Source of the DNA: Natronorubrum texcoconense | Lineage (GTDB): Archaea; Halobacteriota; Halobacteria; Halobacteriales; Natrialbaceae | Length of the DNA stretch: 64,000 bases | Direction: 5' to 3' | NCBI RefSeq assembly: GCF_900100335.1 | Contig: NZ_FNFE01000001.1 | Span: 1-64,000 of the forward strand | Shown here: positions 35,956-44,067 of the stretch, piece after piece | Layout of the letters: each line of letters begins with the position of its first letter | Position numbering within the stretch: position 1 is the stretch's first letter | Notes under the pieces: generated by a model | The model's database searches: none | Seen by the model: the letters and a program-made list of their open reading frames with translations, nothing else | What the model was told of the DNA's origin: nothing | Translations under genes and position numbers: made by a program

Positions 35956-37191
35956 TTAGAACAGGTAGTGCTCCTCTAGATCCTGCGGGAGAATAATCTC
36001 GATCTCGCCGTTCGATTCGTACTCGTGGACCGTCTCGACCAGCGTCTCGAACGCCTCGAGATCCTCGTCCTCGAGGCGGTGGTAGAACATCGACGTGATG
36101 CCCCTCATCTCGGCCGTCCGCTCGAGCGCTCGTTCGACGCGCTCGACGTCGGGTTCGCCGATGCGGGAAGCCAGCCGCGTGTTCGTGTTGTACCCCTGGA
36201 CGGGCGGGCCGCCGGCGAAGCCGATCGAATGATACTCGTCGACGAGTTCGATCGTCGTCTCGTCGTACTGGCCGAACGGGTACGCGAAGTACTCGGCGTC
36301 GTCTTCGAACCCCTGGTCGATGAGCCACTCCTTCCCGTCGCGGATCTCGGCTTCCTGCTCCGCCGCGCTGAGTTCGGGCAACTGGGGGTGGCTCATGGTG
36401 TGATTCGCGACGCACCAGCCGGCGTCGTGGAGTTCGTGGAGTTCGTCGGTCGTCACCCGCGGGTCCCCGCCGGCTTCGCCGCGTTCGACGTAGTTGGGGT
36501 TGATGAACGTTACCGCCGGATAGCCGTATTCCTCTAAGATCGGCAGCGCCTTCGTGTAGTCCGTCTTGTGAGCGTCGTCGAACTGGATCATCACTTTGCC
36601 CGTCTCCGGACGGGGGGTGAAGTGGAAGTCGTCGAACCAGATCGTCCGATCCTGGCCCTCGCCCGTACTTATCTGGAGGTGCACTTCGTCGACGCTTCCC
36701 GCGTCGAACCCGTCGTCGACGTCTGTCACGCCGAAGTTGTACCGCTCGAGCGGTAGGTCGGGGGTGATCCCGCGCCGATACTCGATCGAGTTGCGTTCGC
36801 TGTCGACCAGCCGAAGCCACGGAACGACGAGGTCGTCCGACGCGACCGCGACGCCGGGTACGACCTCCGTCAGCTCACGCGACTCCGAGAACGTTTTTGA
36901 GAGTCTAGCACTCCCCGCCGTCACCTCGAATCGAGCGCTCTGCGAGCCGACGAGCGCTCGGTTCTCGTCGGCCGTCAGCGTGCCACCAGTGACGTCCCAG
37001 CGGTCGAGGTCCTCGAAATCGTCGTCGGTTCCCGCGGCGTCGGGGTAGTCTCGCGACTCGTCGCCGTTGCCGGTCGAGGACGATCCGTCGTCGCCGTTCC
37101 CCGAACTCGAGTCGAGAAACGTGGCGTCGGTACAGCCGGCGAGTCCAGCCGCCGCTGACGTTGCGACGGCGAGGTACGTTCGTCGTTTCAT
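35956..37191 (-). CDS. Polysaccharide-deacetylase (NodB) lipoprotein
   Basis: A 411-residue exported enzyme. KRRTYLAVATSAAAGLAG then Cys is a Tat lipobox (lipid Cys near residue 20). A Gly/Ser/Asp linker follows, then a carbohydrate-binding-like beta region (about 60-200), and a NodB catalytic domain. The metal and base residues show as MIQFDDAHKT (Asp-Asp) and NHTMSHPQL (HxxxH). FAYPFGQYDE is the next family motif. It probably acts on surface glycans. It stands alone on the minus strand. Confidence 0.85.
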   Translation of the reverse strand: MKRRTYLAVATSAAAGLAGCTDATFLDSSSGNGDDGSSSTGNGDESRDYPDAAGTDDDFEDLDRWDVTGGTLTADENRALVGSQSARFEVTAGSARLSKTFSESRELTEVVPGVAVASDDLVVPWLRLVDSERNSIEYRRGITPDLPLERYNFGVTDVDDGFDAGSVDEVHLQISTGEGQDRTIWFDDFHFTPRPETGKVMIQFDDAHKTDYTKALPILEEYGYPAVTFINPNYVERGEAGGDPRVTTDELHELHDAGWCVANHTMSHPQLPELSAAEQEAEIRDGKEWLIDQGFEDDAEYFAYPFGQYDETTIELVDEYHSIGFAGGPPVQGYNTNTRLASRIGEPDVERVERALERTAEMRGITSMFYHRLEDEDLEAFETLVETVHEYESNGEIEIILPQDLEEHYLF

Positions 37192-37366
37192 TGACGAGAG
37201 AACAGGTCAGCTACCACTATTGTTACGTAGCCGTTACTGTCCCTTTCCGAAAAGAAATCAGAATGTAAACGCTCGTTTGGCGACCGTTTCGCTCGCCGAA
37301 CGGTCGGCCGAATGGCGGCCTACAGCCGTTGTACGGCCGGTTCATACGTACTGCTGGAAGTTATTT

Positions 37367-37402
37367 CCGGCGCAACCGCGAGCAGTCCTGCGGTTGCGCC
37401 GG
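37367..37402 (-). terminator. Strong hairpin after the DUF6149 gene
   Basis: CCGGCGCAACCGC (37367-37379) and GCGGTTGCGCCGG (37390-37402) pair perfectly over 13 bases with a 10-base loop. Further out CTGCTG/CAGCAG and TACGGCC/GGCCGTA also match. On the minus strand it lies 23 bases after the DUF6149 gene's stop and is followed by AAATAACTT, so transcript end or stability is a likely role. Confidence 0.5.
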
Positions 37403-37424
37403 GGAATCGGTACAGCAGGCCGTA

Positions 37425-38018
37425 TCAGTCCTCGAGATCGTCGTCGTCGACTCCGACGGCCTTCGAGACGTCGGCGTCGTCGGGTTCAGCCCGTCCACCG
37501 ACGACGAGCTCGCCGTCTTCGGTTTCGACGTAGACGTCGTCCGCGAACCCGCCCTCCGCGTGGGGGTGTTCGGGGTCCTCGAGCCGTTCGGGCGTCGACG
37601 GTGCCTCGGGGAGCCCCTCTGGCGGTGCGAACTGGCCGAGCGGGTCGTCGATCGTGATATCCCAACGCTCGAAGAACTCCCCGTAGCGGTCGTAGTGGGC
37701 CTCGAGTTCGTCAGTAGGAATCTCCATCATCTCGGTCCAGCCGTGGTTGTAGAAGTCGAAGTTGGCCTGAATGTGGGTGATTTCGCGCGCTTCAGCCTCC
37801 GAGTACCCCTCCTGGAGTGCCTTCAGATAGCTATCCATCGTCGCGTCGAAGAGCGCGTCGAGTCGCTCTTTTCGGTCGTCCGCGTGCTCGGGGTCGGCTT
37901 TCCCGAGGAAGATCTTGGTGTGCATCCGAACCAGTCCCGACGTCGCGACCGAGCGGACGACCGGCGTCTCGAGGGCCTTCCGAGAGGCGAAGTGACGGGC
38001 GTTTTGACGAAGTTTCAT
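37425..38018 (-). CDS. DUF6149-like haloarchaeal protein
   Basis: A 197-residue soluble acidic protein. The conserved start KLRQNARHFASRKALETPVV and HIQANFDFYNHGWTEMMEIP match what I recall as DUF6149. The C-terminal 60 residues are low-complexity and acidic (ETEDGELVVGG... DDDDLED). A GTTATTGACC TATA element about 27 bases upstream of the ATG at 38018 supports this start. Function is unknown. Confidence 0.7.
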   Translation of the reverse strand: MKLRQNARHFASRKALETPVVRSVATSGLVRMHTKIFLGKADPEHADDRKERLDALFDATMDSYLKALQEGYSEAEAREITHIQANFDFYNHGWTEMMEIPTDELEAHYDRYGEFFERWDITIDDPLGQFAPPEGLPEAPSTPERLEDPEHPHAEGGFADDVYVETEDGELVVGGRAEPDDADVSKAVGVDDDDLED

Positions 38019-38288
38019 ATGCCGGGTTAGGGTGGGGGAGGTCAATAACGGTTTGGCTAACGACGTACCCCGGTCGGGCGATCGGCGGGCACCGCTCGTC
38101 TGAGACGAAACTGTCAGCGATAACAGCAAACCTTGCAATATTCAGAATTGGAACGAAGGCGACGCGGCCCCGCTACCAATCGTTACACTATTCGGCCGAT
38201 ATGTCACGATCGTTGTCTTCAGTCTGGCGGCTGGACGAAATAGACGAGATAGCAACCCACTTTAACCCGCATTACGAACGTTCCGGAT

Positions 38289-39527
38289 ATGACCCAGTAC
38301 GTGATCATCGGTGACGGGATCTCGGGCAGTTCGGCTGCCGAGACCCTCCGGGAAGAAGACCCGGATGCGAAGATTACCGTCATCACCGATGAGGGGGAGC
38401 CACTGTACAATCGGATTCTCATCAAGGAACACGCGAAAGGAAAACTCCCCGAAGCCCCCATCTCGATCCACGAGGAAGAGTGGTACGAGGAACGCGACAT
38501 CGAACTCTCGCTCGACACGCACGTGACGAGCGTTGATACCGACGAGAACGTCGTCCACACCCACGACAGCGGCGACATACCCTACGACAAGCTGCTGGTC
38601 GCGACCGGCGGGACGCCGACCCAGCTGCCCGTCGACAACAGCGATGCAGACGGGATCCACCACTTCTGGACGTTCCAGGACGCACGCGGGATCCGCGAGA
38701 GCGCGGAAGCGGCCGACAACGCCGTCGTCGTCGGTGCCGGTCTCCTCGGCATCGACTTCGCCGCCGTCTGTGGTGCACAGGGCGTCGACGGCAAGTATCT
38801 GATGCGCGGCGACCGCTGGTGGCGCTACGCGCTCTCGGGCGAGGGCGCGGAGATCATGCACGAGGGTATGCGCGACGTCGGCGTCGAACCCGTCTTCGAC
38901 AGCGGGGTCGACCACTTCGAAACCGACGACGACGGTGCCGTGACCGCGGCCGTCGATCCGAACGGCGACCGGTACGACTGTGACTTCGCCGGCGTCGCTA
39001 TCGGACTGACGTTCAACACGGAGTTCCTCCGCGGAGCGGGTCTCGAGCAGGACAACGGCATCCTCGTCGACGAGTACATGCAGACCAACGTCGACGACAT
39101 CTACGCGGCCGGCGACATCACGCGCTTCTACGACGTGTTGCTGGGCGAGCAGGCACAGAACGGCTCGTGGGGCTCGGCCAAAGAACAGGGCCGCGTCGCC
39201 GCGGTGAACATGGCGGCCGACGCCGAGGAAGAGGAGTTCCAGTGGGTCTCCTCGTACTCGATCACCCACTTCGACTTCCCGTTCCTCTCCTTTGGCCACC
39301 CGACCCTCGGCGACGAGCACGCCGAGCGCAAGTACAGCGACACCGAGTGGCGCCGCGTCGCGTTCAAGGACGGCAAGATCGTCGGCGGCGTCCTCATCGG
39401 CGATCTCTCGCCCCAGAGCAAGTTCAAACAGCTCATGCGCAACCAGCGCGTCGTCGCCGATCAGGCCGAGGTCCTCCTCGAGAAGCAGGTCGATCTCGAC
39501 AACCTCGCGCCGGAACAGGAGCAGTAA
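38289..39527 (+). CDS. FAD-dependent pyridine-nucleotide oxidoreductase
   Basis: A 412-residue flavoprotein of the rubredoxin-reductase/NirB-like class. The FAD loop is YVIIGDGISGSSAAETL (4-20), the NAD(P) loop is AVVVGAGLLGIDFA, and the second FAD site is VDDIYAAGDITR. ATGGTPTQLP is the linking strand motif. The natural electron acceptor is unknown and no ferredoxin or rubredoxin gene is next to it. Confidence 0.88.
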   Translation: MTQYVIIGDGISGSSAAETLREEDPDAKITVITDEGEPLYNRILIKEHAKGKLPEAPISIHEEEWYEERDIELSLDTHVTSVDTDENVVHTHDSGDIPYDKLLVATGGTPTQLPVDNSDADGIHHFWTFQDARGIRESAEAADNAVVVGAGLLGIDFAAVCGAQGVDGKYLMRGDRWWRYALSGEGAEIMHEGMRDVGVEPVFDSGVDHFETDDDGAVTAAVDPNGDRYDCDFAGVAIGLTFNTEFLRGAGLEQDNGILVDEYMQTNVDDIYAAGDITRFYDVLLGEQAQNGSWGSAKEQGRVAAVNMAADAEEEEFQWVSSYSITHFDFPFLSFGHPTLGDEHAERKYSDTEWRRVAFKDGKIVGGVLIGDLSPQSKFKQLMRNQRVVADQAEVLLEKQVDLDNLAPEQEQ

Positions 39528-39681
39528 CGGCGACGTCGGTCGTTCGACGCCGTCGATTGTCACCGATTTTGCCGCCCGGTTTCCCGTCGATACCGTCCGA
39601 AGAGCGTTCGATCTCCGCGTTGGCACTTCGTTTCACCGATCTGTCCGCAACGGTTAAATAGTAAAACGACATTCGCTAACA

Positions 39682-39909
39682 ATGAGCATGGCATCTTGTG
39701 ACATTCTCCGGAGATCGCGACACCTCGAGCGAGTCGAGTCAGTGACGGCTGAGACGACCGTTCGTCACGTCGATCAACTCGATACGGAGACACTGGACGC
39801 ATTTTATCGCGCACTGACGGCCGACCGGCCGGTTTCGGAGGCCGACGTCGACCTCGAGCCGGGCGAAGTGATCGTCTTCACCGACTACTACCGCGTTGCT
39901 CGCACCTGA
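39682..39909 (+). CDS. Small haloarchaeal protein, unknown function
   Basis: A 75-residue protein with the closing motif GEVIVFTDYYRV, seen in short haloarchaeal proteins I cannot name. A TTAAATAGT TATA element sits about 27 bases before the ATG at 39682, supporting a leaderless start; a second ATG two codons later is also possible. Confidence 0.6.
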   Translation: MSMASCDILRRSRHLERVESVTAETTVRHVDQLDTETLDAFYRALTADRPVSEADVDLEPGEVIVFTDYYRVART

Positions 39910-39983
39910 GCGTTCTCGCGTCGCCCTCCCGACTAGTCGGAAGTATCGAAGCCGTTTTCCCCCGTGCGCGTCTTCGCTCTGGT

Positions 39984-40394
39984 ATGAACGGCGGTAGCGA
40001 CATGACCCTGGCGTTCGAACTCGAGGCGCTGAAAGAGCTCGCGTCGCCCGAGAGCGTCTTCGAAGACGCGAGGGGCTGGACCGAGTACATCGGCGTCGTC
40101 TCCGAGAAGCCCACCTACGTGGTGACGAACTTCACGCGCAAGAACCGCATCCGACAGGACTTCTTCTCCGGGCCGCGCGGCAAAGCCGAGAGCCTGGAGG
40201 GCGTCAAAGATCAGTTCGACACCGACCGCTACGTCCTGATCGCCTCGAGCGAGGAAGACGAACAGCTCGCCGAGGAGGTCGGCTGGGAGTACCTCGACGT
40301 CGAAGACGCCGCCGAGGCCGCCGACTGGATCGTCGCCTCGAGCGCCGACGACGAGGCGGACGACGCCGAACCGGTCCGCGACGACTGGCCCTGA
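39984..40394 (+). CDS. DUF7124-like haloarchaeal protein
   Basis: A 136-residue acidic protein. The core ALKELASPESVFEDARGWTE, then VVSEKPTYVVTNFTRKNRIR and FFSGPRGKAESLEGVKDQF, is conserved in haloarchaea (possibly DUF7124). The acidic end is DDAEPVRDDWP. The start may be the ATG at 40002 (MTLAFELEAL) rather than 39984. Function is unknown. Confidence 0.65.
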   Translation: MNGGSDMTLAFELEALKELASPESVFEDARGWTEYIGVVSEKPTYVVTNFTRKNRIRQDFFSGPRGKAESLEGVKDQFDTDRYVLIASSEEDEQLAEEVGWEYLDVEDAAEAADWIVASSADDEADDAEPVRDDWP

Positions 40395-40496
40395 GCGCCG
40401 CCCGGTTGCGATCCCACGGCCGCTAAACGTACCGCCCGATCGACTGCCCGTAGCGAACGGCTATCGTCCCGGACGTCCTCTGGAGCCTGTTGACCA

Positions 40497-41474
40497 ATGA
40501 GCCCACCAGACGATACTCGAATCGACGGGGAGGTCGTCGAGGCGTTCGGCTCGCTCGGCAACCGAACCCGCCTCGAGATTCTGCTCGCGCTCGTCGAGGA
40601 GGAACGCGAGCGTCAGGAGCAGTGGCTCTCGCTGTCGTTTACGGAACTGTACGACGCGGTCGATCTCGAGAGCACGTCACAGTTTTCCTACCACCTCGAC
40701 AAGCTGGTCGGCCGGTTCCTCGCCGAGACGGACAAGGGCTACCGGCTGACCTACAGCGGCGACAAAATCGTCCGAACGGTGCTCTCCGGCGTCTACGAGA
40801 GTACCCGGGCGTTCGACGACGTCGAAGTCGCCGGAGTCTGCGTCTTCTGCGAGGAATCCGCGCTCGTCGCCACGATGGATACGGAACGGTTTGTCGTCCG
40901 ATGTGGGTCGTGCGAGGCGACGCTCGTGACCGACATGCTCCCTCGGAGTCAGACCAGAGCTCGGTCGGCGGCGGCCGTCGTCGACAGCGTCGGCTACCGG
41001 ATCTGGAGCACCTACGTCCTCGTTCGGGGCGGTGTCTGTCCGGAATGCTACGGTCCCGTCGATACCGTCGTCGACGACTACGATCCGGACCGAGACTCGC
41101 CCAACGGTCGAACATTTCACACACTCAGTCACACCTGTCGCGAGTGCTGGCTGGCAATCCACATGCCGATCGAAGTGTCCGCAGCGTTTCACCCCGTAGC
41201 CGTCGCTTTCTTCTGGAACCACGACATCTCGCTGCCGGACTGTCCGATCTGGGAGTTCTTCGAGTACATGGTGACGGACGCGGTGACGACCGACGTTGCA
41301 AGCGTCGATCCCCTCGAGGCGACGGTTACCATCGTGCTGGACGACGAGACCCTGTGTCTCGGGATGGACGAGTCGCTGACCGTCACTCCCGAACCCGTGG
41401 ACGTCGGCGCCGAACTGACGGTCGCCGACGATGAACCGAGAGATGCGGCCGACGACTCGCTCGTGGACGACTGA
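40497..41474 (+). CDS. ArsR-like winged-helix regulator with two Cys-rich modules
   Basis: A 325-residue protein. Residues 12-95 are a winged helix (EAFGSLGNRTRLEILLALVE ... STSQFSYHLDKLVGRFL). Two zinc-knuckle-like pairs follow: CVFCEESALV ... CGSCEA, and CPECYGPV ... CRECW. The C-terminal half is a beta-rich domain common to haloarchaeal members. It precedes the ABC exporter genes by 162 bases on the same strand and could control them. Metal and targets are unknown. Confidence 0.75.
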   Translation: MSPPDDTRIDGEVVEAFGSLGNRTRLEILLALVEEERERQEQWLSLSFTELYDAVDLESTSQFSYHLDKLVGRFLAETDKGYRLTYSGDKIVRTVLSGVYESTRAFDDVEVAGVCVFCEESALVATMDTERFVVRCGSCEATLVTDMLPRSQTRARSAAAVVDSVGYRIWSTYVLVRGGVCPECYGPVDTVVDDYDPDRDSPNGRTFHTLSHTCRECWLAIHMPIEVSAAFHPVAVAFFWNHDISLPDCPIWEFFEYMVTDAVTTDVASVDPLEATVTIVLDDETLCLGMDESLTVTPEPVDVGAELTVADDEPRDAADDSLVDD

Positions 41475-41636
41475 TCTTCGCCGCTTCGTGAAGAGGTGAC
41501 CGACTCAAACATCTTTGAGTAGTTCCGCTGTCAATATGTTTCAAAACAGACAATTATATCCGGGATGGCTGTCTGAGTGCCGTATGGTTCGAGTGATCGA
41601 TACTGACGGACGCGACGGCGCGACGGAGGGTGGAGT

Positions 41637-42554
41637 ATGAACGCGATCGAGCTCGAGGGGCTGACAAAGCGCTTCGGTGACGTCGTCGCCGTTGACGACC
41701 TCGATCTCACCATCGAAGAGGGCGAAATCTTCGGATTTTTGGGTCCGAACGGCGCCGGCAAGTCGACGACGATCGACATCTTGCTGGACTTTCTGCGTCC
41801 AACGAGCGGCACCGTGACCGTCCTCGGCCACGACGCTCAATCGGACGGGCTCGCCGTCCGGGATCGAATCGGCGTCCTGCCCGACGCCTATCACGTCTAC
41901 GACCGACTCACCGGCCGTCAACACGTCAAGTTCGCCATCGAGATGAAAGGCGCCGACGACGACGCTGAGGCGCTGCTCGAACGGGTCCGGGTCGCCGACG
42001 CCGCGGACCGGAAAGCCGGCGGCTACTCGAAAGGGATGCGCCAGCGGATGGTCCTCGCGATGGCGCTCGTGGGCGATCCCGACCTGCTCGTGCTCGACGA
42101 GCCCTCGACGGGACTGGACCCCAACGGGGCCCGCGAGATGCGAGAGATCATCCGCGAGGAGAACGAACGCGGGACGACCGTCTTCTTCTCGAGCCACATC
42201 ATGGAGCAGGTCGAGGCGGTCTGTGACCGCGTGGCGATCATCAACCGTGGCCAGCTGGTCGCCGTCGACACGATCGACGGACTCCGCGATTCGACGGAAA
42301 CCGGCGAGACGCTGTACGTCTACGTCGCGGACCTCGACGAGCGTGTTCTCGAGTCCGTACGGGCCCTCGAGGGCGTCGGTAGCGCGTCGATCGACGATGG
42401 CCGCTTGCGGGTATCCGTCGACGGCGTCTCGAAGTTCGCCGTCTTGCACGCGATCGACGAAGTTGCCGCCGTTCAGGACTTTTCGGTCGTGGAATCGTCG
42501 CTCGAGGACCTGTTCGTCCGCTACACGAACGCGGGCCAGGAGGTCGAAGCGTGA
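41637..42554 (+). CDS. ABC-2-type exporter, ATP-binding subunit
   Basis: A 305-residue ATPase. Walker A is GPNGAGKST, the signature is YSKGMRQRM, and Walker B is LLVLDEPSTGLDPNG. The C-terminal extension (ETLYVYVADLDERVLESVRA...) is typical of drug/Na+/nitrous-oxide-type exporters. Its TGA overlaps the GTG of the permease gene (GTGA), so both are coupled. Substrate is unknown. Confidence 0.92.
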   Translation: MNAIELEGLTKRFGDVVAVDDLDLTIEEGEIFGFLGPNGAGKSTTIDILLDFLRPTSGTVTVLGHDAQSDGLAVRDRIGVLPDAYHVYDRLTGRQHVKFAIEMKGADDDAEALLERVRVADAADRKAGGYSKGMRQRMVLAMALVGDPDLLVLDEPSTGLDPNGAREMREIIREENERGTTVFFSSHIMEQVEAVCDRVAIINRGQLVAVDTIDGLRDSTETGETLYVYVADLDERVLESVRALEGVGSASIDDGRLRVSVDGVSKFAVLHAIDEVAAVQDFSVVESSLEDLFVRYTNAGQEVEA

Positions 42555-43423
42555 CGTGGCTCACCGTCGCGAAGAAGGACTTCCGCGACGCCGTCCAGTC
42601 GCGGGCGCTGTGGTCGCTCGTCGGTATCTTCGTCGTTCTCTCGGTCGTCTCCACGTACGCGTACGTCGAAGCGCCGGCGTTGTTGGGATCGCAGGCGGGG
42701 GCGACGTTCGGCGGCCTGATCTTCTTCACGATCGGGCTCACCGGGCTGTTCGTTCCGCTGGCGGCGATCGTCGTCTGTTACAAATCCCTCGCGGGCGAGC
42801 GCGAACTCGGGAGCATCAAGCTCTTGCTCTCCCTGCCGACGACTCGCGGCCAGGTCTTCGCCGGAAAGGTGATCGGCCGAGCCGCCGTTCTCGCGTTCGG
42901 GCTCAGCGTCGGTCTCGTGGTCGGTATCGGCTTCGGCTCCGTCTTGCTGGGCGAGTTCGACGCCCTCGCCGTGCTGGTGTTCGTCCTCGTCACGCTCTCG
43001 TTCGCGGCGATCTACGCGACGATCGTCGTCGGGATCTCGGCGACGACGGGATCGACTTCGCGCGCGACGACGCTGGCCCTCGGCTTCTTCGTCGTCTTCG
43101 AACTGCTCTGGGACGTGGTTCCGATGGGGATCCTCTACGTCGTCGAGGGCTTCTCGCTCCCGGCGACGATTCCCGACTGGGTGTATCCCGTGATGCAGCT
43201 TTCACCCTCGTCGGCGTACTTCACGACGGTCGTCGCCTTGTTGCCAGACCTCGCGGAGACGGTCGGTGCCGACCCGTCCGGTGCCGGAGCCGGCGTCGAG
43301 GTGAGCGCGACCGAGGCCGAACCGTTCTACGCGACCCCCGAAATCGGCCTCCTCGTCCTCGCTCTGTGGCTCGTCGTCCCGCTCGCCGTCGGCTACTATC
43401 GATTCGACGCGACCGACCTCTGA
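42551..43423 (+). CDS. ABC-2-type exporter permease (NosY-like)
   Basis: A 290-residue permease with a GTG start inside the ATPase stop. It has about six helices (SLVGIFVVLSVVSTYAYV, FTIGLTGLFVPLAAIVVCY, AVLAFGLSVGLVVGIGFGS, LVFVLVTLSFAAIYATIVVG, ALGFFVVFELLWDVV, LLVLALWLVVPLAVGYY). SLAGERELGSIKLLLSLPTT is the coupling segment of ABC-2 permeases. It forms a complex with the preceding ATPase. Confidence 0.88.
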   Translation: MTWLTVAKKDFRDAVQSRALWSLVGIFVVLSVVSTYAYVEAPALLGSQAGATFGGLIFFTIGLTGLFVPLAAIVVCYKSLAGERELGSIKLLLSLPTTRGQVFAGKVIGRAAVLAFGLSVGLVVGIGFGSVLLGEFDALAVLVFVLVTLSFAAIYATIVVGISATTGSTSRATTLALGFFVVFELLWDVVPMGILYVVEGFSLPATIPDWVYPVMQLSPSSAYFTTVVALLPDLAETVGADPSGAGAGVEVSATEAEPFYATPEIGLLVLALWLVVPLAVGYYRFDATDL

Positions 43424-43489
43424 GACCTGAGCGTCGTCGGGTTTTCTCGAGTCGTCGCGCTTATGCCCGGGCCGGCCGAAGGGCGCCCA

Positions 43490-44026
43490 ATGGCAGAGCC
43501 CCGCGTCCCGGGTTCCGGCGGCGATCGAACGCTCGAACTTCCCTGCGGGAAGTCCCTCGATCCACACCAGATCGACCTCGGCATGCGCGAGTACTCTTGT
43601 AGCTGTGGCGACGCCCACGCCGTCGTCACCGACGTCCATCCCCCCTCTCGATTCTTCCCCGAGTCGCTCGTCGAGATTCTTCAGGAGACGATCGAACCCG
43701 CCGACGAGTTCGAGGAGTTCGGCACGCCCCACCTGCTGGGCGTCGTCATGGAGGAGTTTCCCGAAAAGGTCGTCACCTACGACGCGAGCGACGACGGGAA
43801 CGTCGGCTACGCGATGCTGTGGGTGACCGACTTCGACTCCCGCCGGCTCCACGAGATCGTCGTCGAACTCGTCGTCGAACTCATGGATCACGCGATCAGT
43901 CACGCCGAAGACGACAACGCCGTCACCGACTTCGAGTCACAGATGCTCGAGTTCGACGTCAGCGAGTTCGTCGAACAGTACCGTCGCCAGCGCGACTTCG
44001 AGAGCGAACACGACCGCGCATTATAA
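43490..44026 (+). CDS. DUF5815-like haloarchaeal protein
   Basis: A 178-residue acidic protein. LPCGKSLDPHQIDLGMREYS then CSCGDAHAVV suggests a small zinc site; the rest (PEDEFEEFGT-like region, HEIVVELVVELMDHAISHAE) is helical. I match it to DUF5815 from memory. The ATG at 43490 has a TTATG element about 27 bases upstream. Function is unknown. Confidence 0.7.
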   Translation: MAEPRVPGSGGDRTLELPCGKSLDPHQIDLGMREYSCSCGDAHAVVTDVHPPSRFFPESLVEILQETIEPADEFEEFGTPHLLGVVMEEFPEKVVTYDASDDGNVGYAMLWVTDFDSRRLHEIVVELVVELMDHAISHAEDDNAVTDFESQMLEFDVSEFVEQYRRQRDFESEHDRAL

Positions 44027-44067
44027 CCGCACGTATCCGACGAGTACGACCCGCGAACTGCTGACCG

